Part shown: positions 42,302 to 51,782 of the stretch, one piece after another
Layout of the letters: each line of letters opens with the position of its first letter
Position numbering within the stretch: the stretch's first letter is position 1
NCBI GenBank assembly: GCA_035547515.1
Contig: DASZUS010000056.1
Coordinates: 1 to 64,000 of the forward strand
Direction: 5' to 3'
DNA from: DASZTV01 sp035547515
GTDB taxonomy: Bacteria > Actinomycetota > Actinomycetes > JAFAQI01
DNA: 64,000 bases
Translations under genes and position numbers: made by a program
Notes under the pieces: generated by a model
Told to the model about the DNA's origin: nothing
What the model saw: the letters and a program-made list of their open reading frames with translations, nothing else
Databases searched by the model: none

Positions 42302-42374
42302 AGGGCAACGCTCCTCAGCTGAACTGGTTCTTTCCACTGTACGCAACCAGCGGCACGTCAGGGGTTGTTCCCGC

Positions 42375-43427
42375 TCAGCGAGTCCAGCTATGCGCGACCG
42401 CAGCCCCGAGTCGGCGTACGCCGCTCGCGCCGGCCGCGAGCGCGGCCTCGGCCGATCCGAGCTCGTCGGCGACCGACCAGACCTCGTCGATCCCGTGCGC
42501 GGCCGCGTCACGGCTGCCCACCTGCGCCTGTCCCGCCGCCACGATGCACGGCACGCCGCACGCCTGCGCGCGCTGCGCCACGCCCGACACGACCTTGCCC
42601 CGCAGGGAGGTCGCGTCGAAGCGGCCCTCCCCCGTCACCACGAGATCGGCGCCTTGGATCGAGCGCTCCAGCCCGACCGCGGCCATGACCACGTCGGCTC
42701 CCGGGCGGCGCTCGGCCCCGAGCGCCATCAGGCCGAACCCCAGCCCGCCGGCGGCACCCGCACCAGGCCGGTCATGGAGTCCGGGCATGCCGACCGCTGC
42801 CTCGACGGCATCCGCCCAGCGCTCGAGCTCCGCGTCCAGCGCCATGATCGCCGCCTGGTCGGCACCCTTCTGCGGGCCGTAGACGGCGCTCGCGCCGTAG
42901 AGGCCGAGCAACGGGTTGTCGACGTCGGTCGCGGCCACCAGCTGCACGCCGAGGTCCGGCACCTGGCCGGGCTGCGCGCCGAGCGCTTGCCAGAGCCCCT
43001 TGCCGCCGTCGTTGGTCCCCGACCCGCCCAGGCCCACGACCACGGTCCTCACCTGCGGCGTCGCCGCGGCAGCCGCAACCAGCTGGCCCACGCCGTACGT
43101 CGTCGCGGTCCGCACGTCCCCGCCGAGCGCCCGCAGCTCCTCGAGCCCGCAGGCGACGGCGGATTCGACGTACGCGGTGTCGCCGGCGACCAGGAGCTCG
43201 CGCGTCCGGACCGCGCCGGTCGGGCCCTGCGCCGCGATCTCGACCGTCCGCGCCCCGGGAATGGCGGCGGCGAGGGCCGCGAGCATGCCCGGGCCGCCGT
43301 CCGACACGGGCGCGAGCACCAGCTCGTCGTTGGGCGCGACGTCGCGCCAGCCGGCGGCGAACGCGGCTGCGGCCTCGGCCGCGGTCAACGTGCCGCCGAA
43401 GGAGTCCGGCGCGACGACAACTCGCAT
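42375..43427 (-). CDS. glxK: Glycerate kinase
   Basis: A 350-residue kinase of the GarK/GlxK family that phosphorylates D-glycerate to 2-phosphoglycerate. The family start VVVAPDSFGGTLTAAEAAAAF is clear, as are the SDGGPGMLAAL motif, VGLGGSGTNDGGKGLWQALG and the C-terminal DLVVTGEGRFDATSLRGKVV. Length is normal. It lies beside an acetyltransferase and far from other glyoxylate genes, so its pathway context is not evident. Confidence 0.88.
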   Translation of the reverse strand: MRVVVAPDSFGGTLTAAEAAAAFAAGWRDVAPNDELVLAPVSDGGPGMLAALAAAIPGARTVEIAAQGPTGAVRTRELLVAGDTAYVESAVACGLEELRALGGDVRTATTYGVGQLVAAAAATPQVRTVVVGLGGSGTNDGGKGLWQALGAQPGQVPDLGVQLVAATDVDNPLLGLYGASAVYGPQKGADQAAIMALDAELERWADAVEAAVGMPGLHDRPGAGAAGGLGFGLMALGAERRPGADVVMAAVGLERSIQGADLVVTGEGRFDATSLRGKVVSGVAQRAQACGVPCIVAAGQAQVGSRDAAAHGIDEVWSVADELGSAEAALAAGASGVRRLGAAVAHSWTR

Positions 43428-43460
43428 GACTCCATCTCACCTGACTGCTAGGCAGAACTC

Positions 43461-44339
43461 ATGTCCGAGGTGACCGTGCGGCCGGCGACGACCGACGATG
43501 CCGATGAGTGCTTCCGCGTGCAGCTCGCGGCGTTTGCCGACCTGGATCGCCGGCTGCACGAGCCCGCGCAGCCGGTGAGCGACGCCAAGCGGGTTCGGGG
43601 CCGAGACTGGATCGCCCATTTCGTCACTCACGACCCCGCCGGATCATGGGTAGCCGTCGTCGATGACCGTGTCGTCGGGTGCGGCCTGGCGCTGAGACGG
43701 GACCGCCTCTGGGGACTGTCACTGCTGGTCGTCGACCCCCGCGCCCAGTCCGCCGGCGCCGGGCGGCTGCTGATGGAGGCGACCCTGCGCTACGCCGAAG
43801 GATGTGACCGGGCGGTCATCCTGTCCAGCCGCGACGCCCGGGCGATCCGCACCTATGCGACCAGTGGCTTCGGGCTCTACCCGCAGGTGACGGCGAAGGG
43901 GCGCCCGTCCCTCGACGCGGTGCCGCCGTCGGTGCGACGGGTGCGACCGGGCACGGCAGCCGACATCGACCTCGCGGACCAGATCGACCGCCGCGTCCGG
44001 GGCGCAGGGCGCGGCCCGGACCACGCCTGGATCGCCGGGTTCGCCCCGATGTACGTCGTCGATGACGCGGACGGCAAGGGCTACGCGTACCTGCGGGACG
44101 GCGATGTCTACCTGCTTGCCGCGACGGACGACGACACCGCGAGCGACCTGCTGTGGCGGTGCCTGGTCCACGCGGGGGAGCACGACCTCGAGGCGGGCGT
44201 CTACCACATCACCGGCGAGCAGCAGTGGGCGGTCACTGCCGCTCTCGCCGCGCGCTTGGTGATCCAGCCCGATGGCCCGGTGTTCTGGCGCGGCATCACG
44301 CCACCGCGGGCGTACCTCCCGTCGGGGGCCTACCTCTAG
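43461..44339 (+). CDS. GNAT-family N-acetyltransferase
   Basis: A 292-residue protein. The first half is a complete GNAT domain (VTVRPATTDDADECFRVQ at the start, and acetyl-CoA-binding VVDPRAQSAGAGRLLM, about residues 93-108). The second half starts again with VRRVRPGTAADIDLADQID and looks like a degenerate second GNAT domain without a clear acetyl-CoA loop. The substrate is unknown. The stop overlaps that of the convergent secreted-repeat gene by CTAG. Confidence 0.78.
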   Translation: MSEVTVRPATTDDADECFRVQLAAFADLDRRLHEPAQPVSDAKRVRGRDWIAHFVTHDPAGSWVAVVDDRVVGCGLALRRDRLWGLSLLVVDPRAQSAGAGRLLMEATLRYAEGCDRAVILSSRDARAIRTYATSGFGLYPQVTAKGRPSLDAVPPSVRRVRPGTAADIDLADQIDRRVRGAGRGPDHAWIAGFAPMYVVDDADGKGYAYLRDGDVYLLAATDDDTASDLLWRCLVHAGEHDLEAGVYHITGEQQWAVTAALAARLVIQPDGPVFWRGITPPRAYLPSGAYL

Positions 44340-46580
44340 GCCCCGCCCACCACCCAGGCGAACTCGGTGCCGGTCAAGCCCAGCGAATACATCGCCCCGC
44401 CGTTCGCCAGCACGGCGCTCGTGGTGGGGACCGCCGTGGGAACGTCGGACGCGGTGTCTGGCAACGTCTTCCAGGTGCCGGGCTGGTAGACCACGTAGCC
44501 GTCGGCGTGACCCAGGGCCACGATCACGTTCGCAGCCACGCGCCGCCACCCGCCCGCCTCCCGCGCGATAAGTGCAGACTGCGTCGTGCCGTTGCTCCTT
44601 GTCCGCTCGACGGTTGTCCATACCTGTCGCCGTGGTCCGACGAACGTTGCGCGACCCATCTGCCAACCTTCGCTCGCTGTCCCGTAACGGCCTAACGGCC
44701 GCCCGGCATGGGGGTCGCTGAGGGAGAACTCGTCGTAACCGACACTGGAGCCCAGACCGGCGTCGGCCCGAGGGTTGCCGACCTGGATCAAGACGTAGTC
44801 GCCATTCGGGCTGGTCACGACCTCGGCTCCGGTCGGCTGCACGGTGGGCTTCGGGTAGACGTGGAGCACGCTGTGGCCCCCTGACAGGGCCGAGAGGCGC
44901 ATGGTGCTGGCCGCAAGGACGCCACGTTTCTCCGTCGTGACGCGATCCACGATTCCCTGGGGGTAGACCCCCTCGGGGTAGTTCGCGTGCGGCACCTCGA
45001 CCAGATGCGGTGACGGACTGAGATCGACGGCGGCAGGCTTCGCGTTGCGGTCGAGGACCACGAGGGTGTCGCCGGCGAAGCCGATGAAGTCACCATCGGC
45101 CTTCGGGACGACTGTCGTCGCGCCGCTCGTCATGTCGTCGAGGACGACGGCGGTGAAGCCGGTGCGCGGCGAGAACTCCTGCCATGCCAGCCACTTGCCG
45201 TCCGAGGAGGCCGTCAGGTTGCTGATGGTCAGCCGCCCATGACCGGTGGACACCGGGCCGATCTGCTGCGGCGTCGAGGTCGAGGCCGTCCGCGCCGACC
45301 TGCACGACGTCGACCTGACCTGCGGCGCCCTGACCTGCAGCGGCGACGTAGGCAAGGCTGCCGACCACCCCCGCCACAGCCGCGTGGGCGCTCGGGGTTG
45401 CCGTCGGCAGCGCCCCGCCGACCCATGCGAGCTGGCTTCCCTCGACGGAAGTCAGGTCGTGCGTGCCACCTGGGCCGTCGAGGACGGCGGGCGCACTCGG
45501 CACGGCGTCGTACTCGCCGTCAGGCGCGTTCTTCACTTCTCGCCACGTGCCCGGCTGGACCACGACGTAGCCATCGGGGTTGCCGGCGACGGCGATCGCA
45601 TCGCGTGCCTGCAGCTTCCACCTGCCGCCGGTGAAGCTGACCACGACGCCGCGTACGACAACGTCGTTGTTGGCGACCTTGGTGTAGCCACTGTGCAGCG
45701 CCATCCACGGCGTGTCCTGCGTGCCCACGAACGTTGCGTCGACGAGGCGCCACTTTGCGGCCTTCGTGCCGTATTCGCCGAGCTCGCGACGCTCGTGGCC
45801 CCCAGACATCGCGTACTCGTCGAACAGCGAGCTCGGACCAAGTCCGTCGAAGTCCTGGTGATTGCCGCGCTCGACCAGAAGCTCCTTGCCGTCCGGGCTC
45901 ACCGCGTCGATGTTCGCCGTCACCGCGCGGTAGTCCAGACCGACCTGATAGGTATGCAGCACGGTGTGGTGGCCGCTGAAGCTCGTCAGCCTCAGTTGCT
46001 CCGTGTCTAGGTCGCCACGGCCTGTCGACTTCGATCGCACGTCGACGACACCGCCGGCGTAGGTCGCGACCGGGAACGCGTTGCCCTCGTGCAGGGAGAC
46101 GAAGTGCGGCGACGGATTCGTCACCAGCCGCGCTGTTCGGGCGCCCTCGACGACCAGCTGGCTCCCCGAGAACCCGAGCGGTGCCGCGTCGCTGTTGATA
46201 GCGGTCGTCGCGCCGGTGGTCATGTTTCGTACCGCGATGCGCTGCCTCACCTCGACCTTCCCGTACGTCGGGTCAGGCTTGAACACCTCCTCGGCCCAGG
46301 CCAGCCAGCTCCCGTCCGCCGACACGACTAGGTCGGTCACTACGACGTTCAGCGGCGCGGCCACCGTCGTCACCGGCGCGATCTGGACCGGATCAGTGGT
46401 GGTGCCGTCAGAAAGCACTGCGACAACATCGAGGGCCCCGCGAGGAGTGATGAATGCGAGGTGGCCAGCCGGGACGGCCGTCGACGCCGCCCAGGCCGGG
46501 CCGAACGACAGGAACACGCTGCTCGTCGAGAACAGAAGACCGGGGACGAGGAGCCGCAGCGATCGCATACTGCTGATCAT
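44336..46580 (-). pseudogene. Secreted two-repeat (beta-propeller-like) protein disrupted by a frameshift
   Basis: A signal peptide (LLVPGLLFSTSSVFLSFGPAWA) is followed by two tandem repeats of about 350 residues, for example LVVSADGSWLAWAEE and LTASSDGKWLAWQEF, or NPSPHFVSLHEGNAFPVATY and SPSPHLVEVPHANYPEGVYP. The reading frame changes near 45284-45285, where one extra C (minus strand, in GGCCTCG) moves translation out of frame. Removing it gives a continuous 748-codon frame joining DG to STSTPQQIGPV, exactly as repeat 1 reads DGTTTDPVQIAPV. It may be a recent pseudogene or a sequencing error. Function unknown; extracellular beta-propeller is inference. The start (46580 or 46568) is uncertain. 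Confidence 0.7.
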
Positions 46581-46664
46581 GACCGACCGCGGTGGGCGAG
46601 GACGAGCCCAGCGGCCGACCTCACCCTCGGCGGCGAACGGGCTAGCGGACCCGGTAGCGGACGT

Positions 46665-47858
46665 ATGACGTTCGCGACACTCGCGCTGATCGTCACGGTC
46701 GGCATCGCCGGACCGCTGCTCGCGCTCCCGCGTCAGTGGCACCTGCCGGTCGTCCTGGGTGAGCTCGTCGCCGGCATCCTGCTCGGCCCCACCGGGAGCG
46801 GCACCTTGCACGCCGCTGACCCGACCTTCACGGTGCTTGCGGACGTCGGTTTCGCCCTCGTGATGTTCGTCGCCGGCTCGCACGTCCCGGTCCGCGACCC
46901 GGCGATCATCGAGTCGCTGCGTACCGGAGGCCTGCGAGCCGTCGCCGTGGGAGTGGTCTCGGTCCCGCTGGCGCTCGCGACCTCTCACGGCTTCGGCACC
47001 GGTCACACCGCGCTCTACGCCGTACTGATGTCCTCCTCGTCCGCCGCGCTGATCCTGCCGATCGTCGACTCGCTGAGCCTCACCGGCGACGCGATCACGG
47101 CGGCGCTCCCCCAGGTCGCGCTTGCGGATGCCGCGTGCATCGTCGCGCTGCCACTCGCGATCGACCCGTCGCGTGCCGGCAAGGCCTCGCTCGGCGCACT
47201 GGCCGTGATCGGCTGCGCGGGAGCGCTGTTCGTCGTACTCCGGTACGTCGAAAACCGCGGCTGGCGGCGAAAGGTGCACGAGATGTCCGAGGAACGTTCG
47301 TTCGCCCTCGAGCTGCGGATCAGCCTCGCGGTCCTGTTCGGGTTGGCAGCTGTCGCGACCAAGACGCACGTCTCGATCATGCTGGCGGGCTTCAGCTTCG
47401 GCATCGCGGTCGCTGCGGTTGGCGAACCCCGTCGCCTGGCCAAGCAGCTGTTCGCGGTGACGGAGGGATTCCTCGGCCCGCTGTTCTTCGTGTGGCTCGG
47501 CGCCTCGCTGGACATCCGGGCGCTCGGCAGCCACCCGAAGCTCATCGCGCTCGGCGTCGTACTCGGTGCCGGCGCGGTCCTGACGCACGCCTCGATGTGC
47601 ATCACGAGGCAACCGCTCGCCGTGGGCGGGTTGTGCGCGGCGCAGCTTGGCGTGCCCGTGGCTGCGGCGACCTTAGGGACCCAGGACGGCCTGCTCTCCC
47701 CCGGACAGCCGGCGGCGCTCATCCTTGGTGCGCTGCTGACGATTGCGATTGCGACGATCTCCGGCGGCGTGCTCGCACCACGAAGCGAACGATCAACACC
47801 ACCAGCACCACGCCGACCGCGGCGGCAAGGTAGCCCGCGTACTTCACGATCGTCGTGA
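46665..47858 (+). CDS. Cation:proton antiporter (CPA2/KefB-like)
   Basis: A 397-residue membrane protein with about twelve transmembrane helices. Family signatures are LGELVAGILLGPTGSGTLH (helix 2-3 region), VGFALVMFVAGSHV and the ALPQVALADAACIVALPLAI helix containing the conserved Asp-Ala. It is probably a Na+ or K+/H+ exchanger; the ion is not clear. No C-terminal TrkA-N domain is present. ATG 46665 is preceded by TAGCGG. Its 3' end overlaps the convergent dedA coding region by 140 bases. Confidence 0.8.
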   Translation: MTFATLALIVTVGIAGPLLALPRQWHLPVVLGELVAGILLGPTGSGTLHAADPTFTVLADVGFALVMFVAGSHVPVRDPAIIESLRTGGLRAVAVGVVSVPLALATSHGFGTGHTALYAVLMSSSSAALILPIVDSLSLTGDAITAALPQVALADAACIVALPLAIDPSRAGKASLGALAVIGCAGALFVVLRYVENRGWRRKVHEMSEERSFALELRISLAVLFGLAAVATKTHVSIMLAGFSFGIAVAAVGEPRRLAKQLFAVTEGFLGPLFFVWLGASLDIRALGSHPKLIALGVVLGAGAVLTHASMCITRQPLAVGGLCAAQLGVPVAAATLGTQDGLLSPGQPAALILGALLTIAIATISGGVLAPRSERSTPPAPRRPRRQGSPRTSRSS

Positions 47859-48405
47859 CGTGGCTGCCCGCCGTGTCGCTGAGGCCGGTCCAGAACCCCA
47901 CCCAGATGACCGCGCCGGCGGTGCTGAAGACCATGAAGCGCCGGAAGGTCATGTCGGAGATGCCGGCGATGATGCCCATCGCCTGGCGCACGCCGTCGAT
48001 GAACCTCCCGAGCAGCAGGACCAGCCACCCGCGCCGGTTGAAGAAGGCCTCTGCCTTGTCCATCCGCTCGCTGGTCAGCAGGACGTACTTGCCGTAACGA
48101 TCGACCAGCGGTCGACCGCCGTACACCCCGATCGCGTAGCCGGCGATGCTCCCGATGATCGAGGCGAGCACGCCCACGATCGCGACGGCGACGATGTTCA
48201 GGCTGCCGGTCCCGGCGTAGATCGCGGCCGCGATCAGCACGAGCTGGCCGGGCAGCGGAACGCCCATGTTCTCGACGAACAGCGCGCCGGCGACCGCGTA
48301 GTAGCCGTAGTGGTGCAGCGTCGGCTCGAAGTGCTGCAGCCCGCCGGGCAGCGGCGAGGGCGACGGTGAGGGACTCGCCGCCAGGAGCCTCGCAATGTCG
48401 ATCAC
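47719..48405 (-). CDS. DedA-family membrane protein
   Basis: A 228-residue SNARE-associated/VTT-domain membrane protein. Signatures are FVENMGVPLPGQLVLIAAAIYAG, GSIAGYAIGVYGG, and RFIDGVRQAMGIIAGISDM with the conserved charged residues (Glu and Arg). DedA proteins act in membrane lipid flipping (undecaprenyl phosphate or phosphatidylethanolamine) and pH homeostasis in other bacteria. Start GTG 48405. Its C-terminal basic tail is read antisense to the end of the antiporter gene. Confidence 0.85.
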   Translation of the reverse strand: MIDIARLLAASPSPSPSPLPGGLQHFEPTLHHYGYYAVAGALFVENMGVPLPGQLVLIAAAIYAGTGSLNIVAVAIVGVLASIIGSIAGYAIGVYGGRPLVDRYGKYVLLTSERMDKAEAFFNRRGWLVLLLGRFIDGVRQAMGIIAGISDMTFRRFMVFSTAGAVIWVGFWTGLSDTAGSHVTTIVKYAGYLAAAVGVVLVVLIVRFVVRARRRRSSQSQSSAAHQG

Positions 48406-48455
48406 GTCAGCGCCGGCGGCAATCGCTCATCGCGCGATCCTGGCAGACGCCGTCG

Positions 48456-49034
48456 TCAGAGGCCAGGTGCTCCCCACACCGGGAACCACCGCGAGAGGTC
48501 CTGCTCGACTTTGAGGTCGTCGCCGAGCTGGTCCTTGATCTGCAGCTCGCGCATGTTGTTGCGCTTGTCCTTGCCGGTCGGCGCGAACGGGTACCACGCG
48601 CCGCGCTTGTACAGGTAGATCAGGCCGACCGTGGGCGCCTGGCCGTCGCTGAAGGCGACGAGGGTGCACAGCAGCGCCGGGCCGAAGCCCGCCGAGTCGA
48701 GGGTGGAGTTGATCGCGTGGAGATCGGTGATCAGCCCCGACACGTCATCGGGCGAGGTACGCCGGGTCAGCCAGGTGAACCCGTAGGAGTCGGTGGTCTG
48801 CTCGTACTTCGCTGAGCCGGCCTCGTCGTTCATCGTGAGCAGCTGCTGCACCTCCGCCTGCAACCCGGCGAACGCACCGCCCTCGGCGGGCTTGACGCAC
48901 ACCGAGCCCACACCGGTCGGCTTGAGGTTCGCGGCAGCCTGCAACGTCACTGCGGCGCTGGGCAGCGCGAACAGGTCGTCGAGGTCTGGCTTTACCGGCT
49001 TGCTGCGCCCGAAGACGGTGTCCAGAAGTCCCAC
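48456..49034 (-). CDS. pspAB: PspA-associated protein PspAB
   Basis: A 192-residue cytosolic protein of the PspAB family. It opens MGLLDTVFGRSKPVKPDLDDLFALPSAA and has KYEQTTDSYGFTWLTRR and VGLIYLYKRGAWYPFAPTG, typical of the family. It is found with PspA, PspAA and HtpX in actinobacteria and other phyla; its biochemical role is unknown. Start GTG 49034 is 15 bases after the htpX stop, so it belongs to the four-gene envelope-stress unit. Confidence 0.85.
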   Translation of the reverse strand: MGLLDTVFGRSKPVKPDLDDLFALPSAAVTLQAAANLKPTGVGSVCVKPAEGGAFAGLQAEVQQLLTMNDEAGSAKYEQTTDSYGFTWLTRRTSPDDVSGLITDLHAINSTLDSAGFGPALLCTLVAFSDGQAPTVGLIYLYKRGAWYPFAPTGKDKRNNMRELQIKDQLGDDLKVEQDLSRWFPVWGAPGL

Positions 49035-49049
49035 GCGGATCCTCGGCGA

Positions 49050-49985
49050 TCAGACCGGCTGGCCGAGCTGCGCCGAGATCTCGGCGAGCTGCTGCAGTCG
49101 TCGCTCGAGTGAGGGGTGCGTGGCGAACAGCGAGGAGATCGAAAAGCCGTTGGCCAACGCCGGCGTGAAGAAGAAGGCGTTGAACGGCTCGGCGTGACGC
49201 AGGTCGTTGGTGGGGATCCGGGCCATGTCGCCGGTGACCTTCTGCAGCGCGGACGCGAGAGCGGACGGGCGGCCGGTGAGGATCGCGCCGGACCGGTCCG
49301 CGGCGAGCTCGCGGTAGCGCGAGAGCGCTCGGGTGAGCAGGAAGGAGATGGCGTAGACCACCATCGACACCAGCATCACCACGAACATCATCGCGGCGGT
49401 GTTGTCCTGCTGGTTGTTGTTGTTGCGGTTGCCATAGCCGCCGCCGAAGCCGCCGAACATCTCGCTGTAGAACATGAAGCGGGTCACCAGGCCGGCGGCG
49501 ACGCCGAGGAACGACGCCACAGTCATCACGGCCACGTCGCGGTGGGCGACGTGGGAGAGCTCGTGGGAGAGCACACCCTCGAGCTCGTCGTTGTCGAGCC
49601 GGCGCAGGATGCCGCTCGTCGCGCATACGACCGCGCGGTTCGGGCTGCGACCGGTCGCGAACGCGTTAGGGATGTCGGTGTTCGCGATCGCGACCCGCGG
49701 CTTGGGCATGTCGGCGAGAGCGCACAGCCGGTCGACGACGCCGTGCAGCTCAGGCGCCTCCTCGGGCGTCACCTCGCGGCCGTGCATCGCGTAGAGCGCG
49801 ATCCGGTCGGAGAACCAGTACTGGCAGAACAGCACGATCAGCGCGATGACGATGACCGCGCCGGCGTTGATGCCCGACGCGATCAGGGCCGCCATGACCG
49901 CGACGTACAGCGCACCGATCAGGAAGATCGTGAACGTCATCCGGGCCGTCAGGTTGTGGTCCGGCTTGATGCGGGTTGTGGCCAT
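49050..49985 (-). CDS. htpX: HtpX membrane zinc metalloprotease
   Basis: A 311-residue membrane protease that degrades damaged membrane proteins. It has two N-terminal helices (LIGALYVAVMAALIASG and AVIVIALIVLFCQYWF), the HExxH site in EGVLSHELSHVAHRD (about residue 143), two further transmembrane segments, and the third ligand Glu in RYRELAADRSGAIL (about residue 225). ATG 49985 overlaps the pspAA stop (TGATG). Pairing with PspA-type genes fits envelope-stress response. Confidence 0.92.
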   Translation of the reverse strand: MATTRIKPDHNLTARMTFTIFLIGALYVAVMAALIASGINAGAVIVIALIVLFCQYWFSDRIALYAMHGREVTPEEAPELHGVVDRLCALADMPKPRVAIANTDIPNAFATGRSPNRAVVCATSGILRRLDNDELEGVLSHELSHVAHRDVAVMTVASFLGVAAGLVTRFMFYSEMFGGFGGGYGNRNNNNQQDNTAAMMFVVMLVSMVVYAISFLLTRALSRYRELAADRSGAILTGRPSALASALQKVTGDMARIPTNDLRHAEPFNAFFFTPALANGFSISSLFATHPSLERRLQQLAEISAQLGQPV

Positions 49986-50263
49986 CAGTCTGGAATCAGT
50001 CCTTCATCGGTAAGCAGCGCCTTGACCTCGGCCAGCGAGGCATCGGCCGAGGGCAGGATCAGCTCGGACGGCACGATCTGCTCGTCCGGCAGCGGCGTAC
50101 CGACCTCACGCACCTTGGCGAGCAGCTCCCCGAGCGCCGCGTCGAACCGCTCGGCGTCGTCGGCGTCACACGCGTTCTGCAGGACGGTGTCGAGCTCGTT
50201 GAGGGCGTCGTGCGCCGAGTCGGGCACCTCGAGCTGACCCTCGCCGAGGATCCGGACGATCAC
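49985..50263 (-). CDS. pspAA: PspA-associated protein PspAA
   Basis: A 92-residue protein of the PspAA family: it starts MIVRILGEGQLEVPDSAHDALNELDTVL and has the QIVPSELILPSADASLAEVKALLTDEGLIPD end. From literature knowledge, PspAA-type proteins can form complexes with PspA-family members. It overlaps pspA by four bases at its start and htpX by one base at its stop, so the three are translationally coupled. Confidence 0.88.
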   Translation of the reverse strand: MIVRILGEGQLEVPDSAHDALNELDTVLQNACDADDAERFDAALGELLAKVREVGTPLPDEQIVPSELILPSADASLAEVKALLTDEGLIPD

Positions 50264-51024
50264 GAGGCCCCCTCAGCCGATGCCGGAGCCGCGTCTCCGG
50301 TGATCGCCGCCGGCGCGGAGCCGGCCGGCAGCGCGCCCTTGAGCTTGGCGAGCTCGAGCTCCACGTCGCTGTTGGCGGCGCCGCGGTCCAGCTCGGCCTG
50401 GATGTCGTCCTTGCCGCCGGGGATCGTGGCGTCGTCGAGCGCACCCGAGGCGAGCAGCTCGTCGACCGCGCCGGCGCGAGCCTGCATCTCCGCGGTCTTG
50501 TCCTGGGCCCGCTGCATGGCCATGCCGATGTCGCCCATCTCCTCCGAGATGCCCGACACCGCTTCGCCGATCTTGGTCTGCGCCTCGGCCGCCGTGTAGG
50601 TCGCCTTGATCGTCTCCTTCTGGGTGCGGAAGGCGTCGACCTTTGCCTGGAGCTTCTGCGAGGCCTGGACCAGCTTCTCTTCCTCAGCCTGCAGCTGCGC
50701 ATGCTGCGTCTGCAGGTCGGCAAGCTGCTGGTTGGCGGTTGCCCGGCGGGTCAGCGCCTCGCGGGCGAGGTCGTCGCGGCCCTGGGCGACCGCCTGCTGC
50801 GCCTGCGCCTGGAGCTTGTCCGCGCTTGCCTGCACCTGCTGCATCTGCAGCTCGATGCGCTTGCGGCTGGTCGCGACGTCGGCCACGCCGCGCTTGACCT
50901 TCGTCAGCAGCTCGAGCTGCTTCTCGTAGGAGTAGTCCAGCGTCTCGCGAGGGTCCTCGTGCTTGTCGAGGATCTTGCTCGCCTTCGACTTGACGATCAG
51001 TGAGAACCGCTGACCCAAGCCCAT
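50260..51024 (-). CDS. pspA: PspA/IM30/ESCRT-III-family envelope-stress protein
   Basis: A 254-residue protein made largely of long alpha-helices (about residues 25-185 are coiled coil, e.g. KQLELLTKVKRGVADVATSRKRIELQM). PspA assembles into membrane-remodelling rods and protects the envelope. An amphipathic N-terminus (MGLGQRFSLIVKSKASKILD) is present. The C-terminal 40 residues are Ala/Pro-rich. ATG 51024 follows GAAGGG. It heads the pspA-pspAA-htpX-pspAB unit. Confidence 0.9.
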   Translation of the reverse strand: MGLGQRFSLIVKSKASKILDKHEDPRETLDYSYEKQLELLTKVKRGVADVATSRKRIELQMQQVQASADKLQAQAQQAVAQGRDDLAREALTRRATANQQLADLQTQHAQLQAEEEKLVQASQKLQAKVDAFRTQKETIKATYTAAEAQTKIGEAVSGISEEMGDIGMAMQRAQDKTAEMQARAGAVDELLASGALDDATIPGGKDDIQAELDRGAANSDVELELAKLKGALPAGSAPAAITGDAAPASAEGAS

Positions 51025-51169
51025 ACCGTCCGACCCTTCTACGCCGCGCCGTACGGCGCGCGTGGTGGCCCGCGCCTCACGGCGCAGCATAGGAATCAGC
51101 GTAGTCACGATGCTGAACACCGGCTGAGCACCAGGTGTGGACCGATGAGGGCATTCGTAGACTCGCGTC

Positions 51170-51766
51170 GTGCCGTTCGGACGCGCCAAGTCGCCCGCGC
51201 CTGTCGAGGTCGCCGATCCCGCTCCCGGGCCCGCGGCCGGGAAGGGCAGAGCGACCCCCAAGCGGTCCGAGGCGCGCAAGGCGCGGCGTACGGCGGGAGC
51301 CGCCGGTTCGGCTCGATCATCCGGGCGCGGCGGGTCGAGCACGGACGCGCGAGCGCGCGCCCGTGCGGAGCGGCAACGGCAGCGCGAGGCGTTGCTCACC
51401 GGCGACGAGCGCAACCTGCCGCCGCGCGACGCGGGACCGGAGAAGCGGCTCGCCCGCGACGTGGTCGACTCGCGCCTGACGATCGGGCAGATCTTCATCG
51501 CGATCGTCTTCGTCGAGTTCCTACTCAGCCTGGTCATCCAGCAAGGGCCGGCCGTGCTCGCGCTCGACGTCATCGGGCTTCTCACGCTGGCGATCATCGT
51601 CGCCGACAGCTACCGGCACGGCCGCGCGGCAAAGGACGCGGTTGCGCAGAAGTACGGCGAGCAGAGGACGCAGGGCATCGTGACCTACGCCTTCCTGCGC
51701 GCGATGCTGCCGCGGCGGTTCCGCCGGCCGCCGCCGAAGGTCGCCCGCGGCGGCGCCCCGCTGTAG
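51170..51766 (+). CDS. DUF3043-family membrane protein
   Basis: A 198-residue actinobacterial protein. A basic, Ala-rich N-terminus of about 70 residues is followed by the family signature LLTGDERNLPPRDAGPEKRLARDVVDSRL (about residues 75-105), two transmembrane helices (GQIFIAIVFVEFLLSLVI and LALDVIGLLTLAIIVA) and a basic C-terminus. DUF3043 has no known function. Start GTG 51170. It is divergent from pspA. Confidence 0.85.
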   Translation: MPFGRAKSPAPVEVADPAPGPAAGKGRATPKRSEARKARRTAGAAGSARSSGRGGSSTDARARARAERQRQREALLTGDERNLPPRDAGPEKRLARDVVDSRLTIGQIFIAIVFVEFLLSLVIQQGPAVLALDVIGLLTLAIIVADSYRHGRAAKDAVAQKYGEQRTQGIVTYAFLRAMLPRRFRRPPPKVARGGAPL

Positions 51767-51782
51767 CGGTACTCCGTCCTAC

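Noticed and set aside
45229..45355. Separate second gene starting at the second repeat of the secreted protein
   Set aside because: There is no signal peptide or ribosome-binding site, and the frame joins repeat 1 exactly after removing one base.
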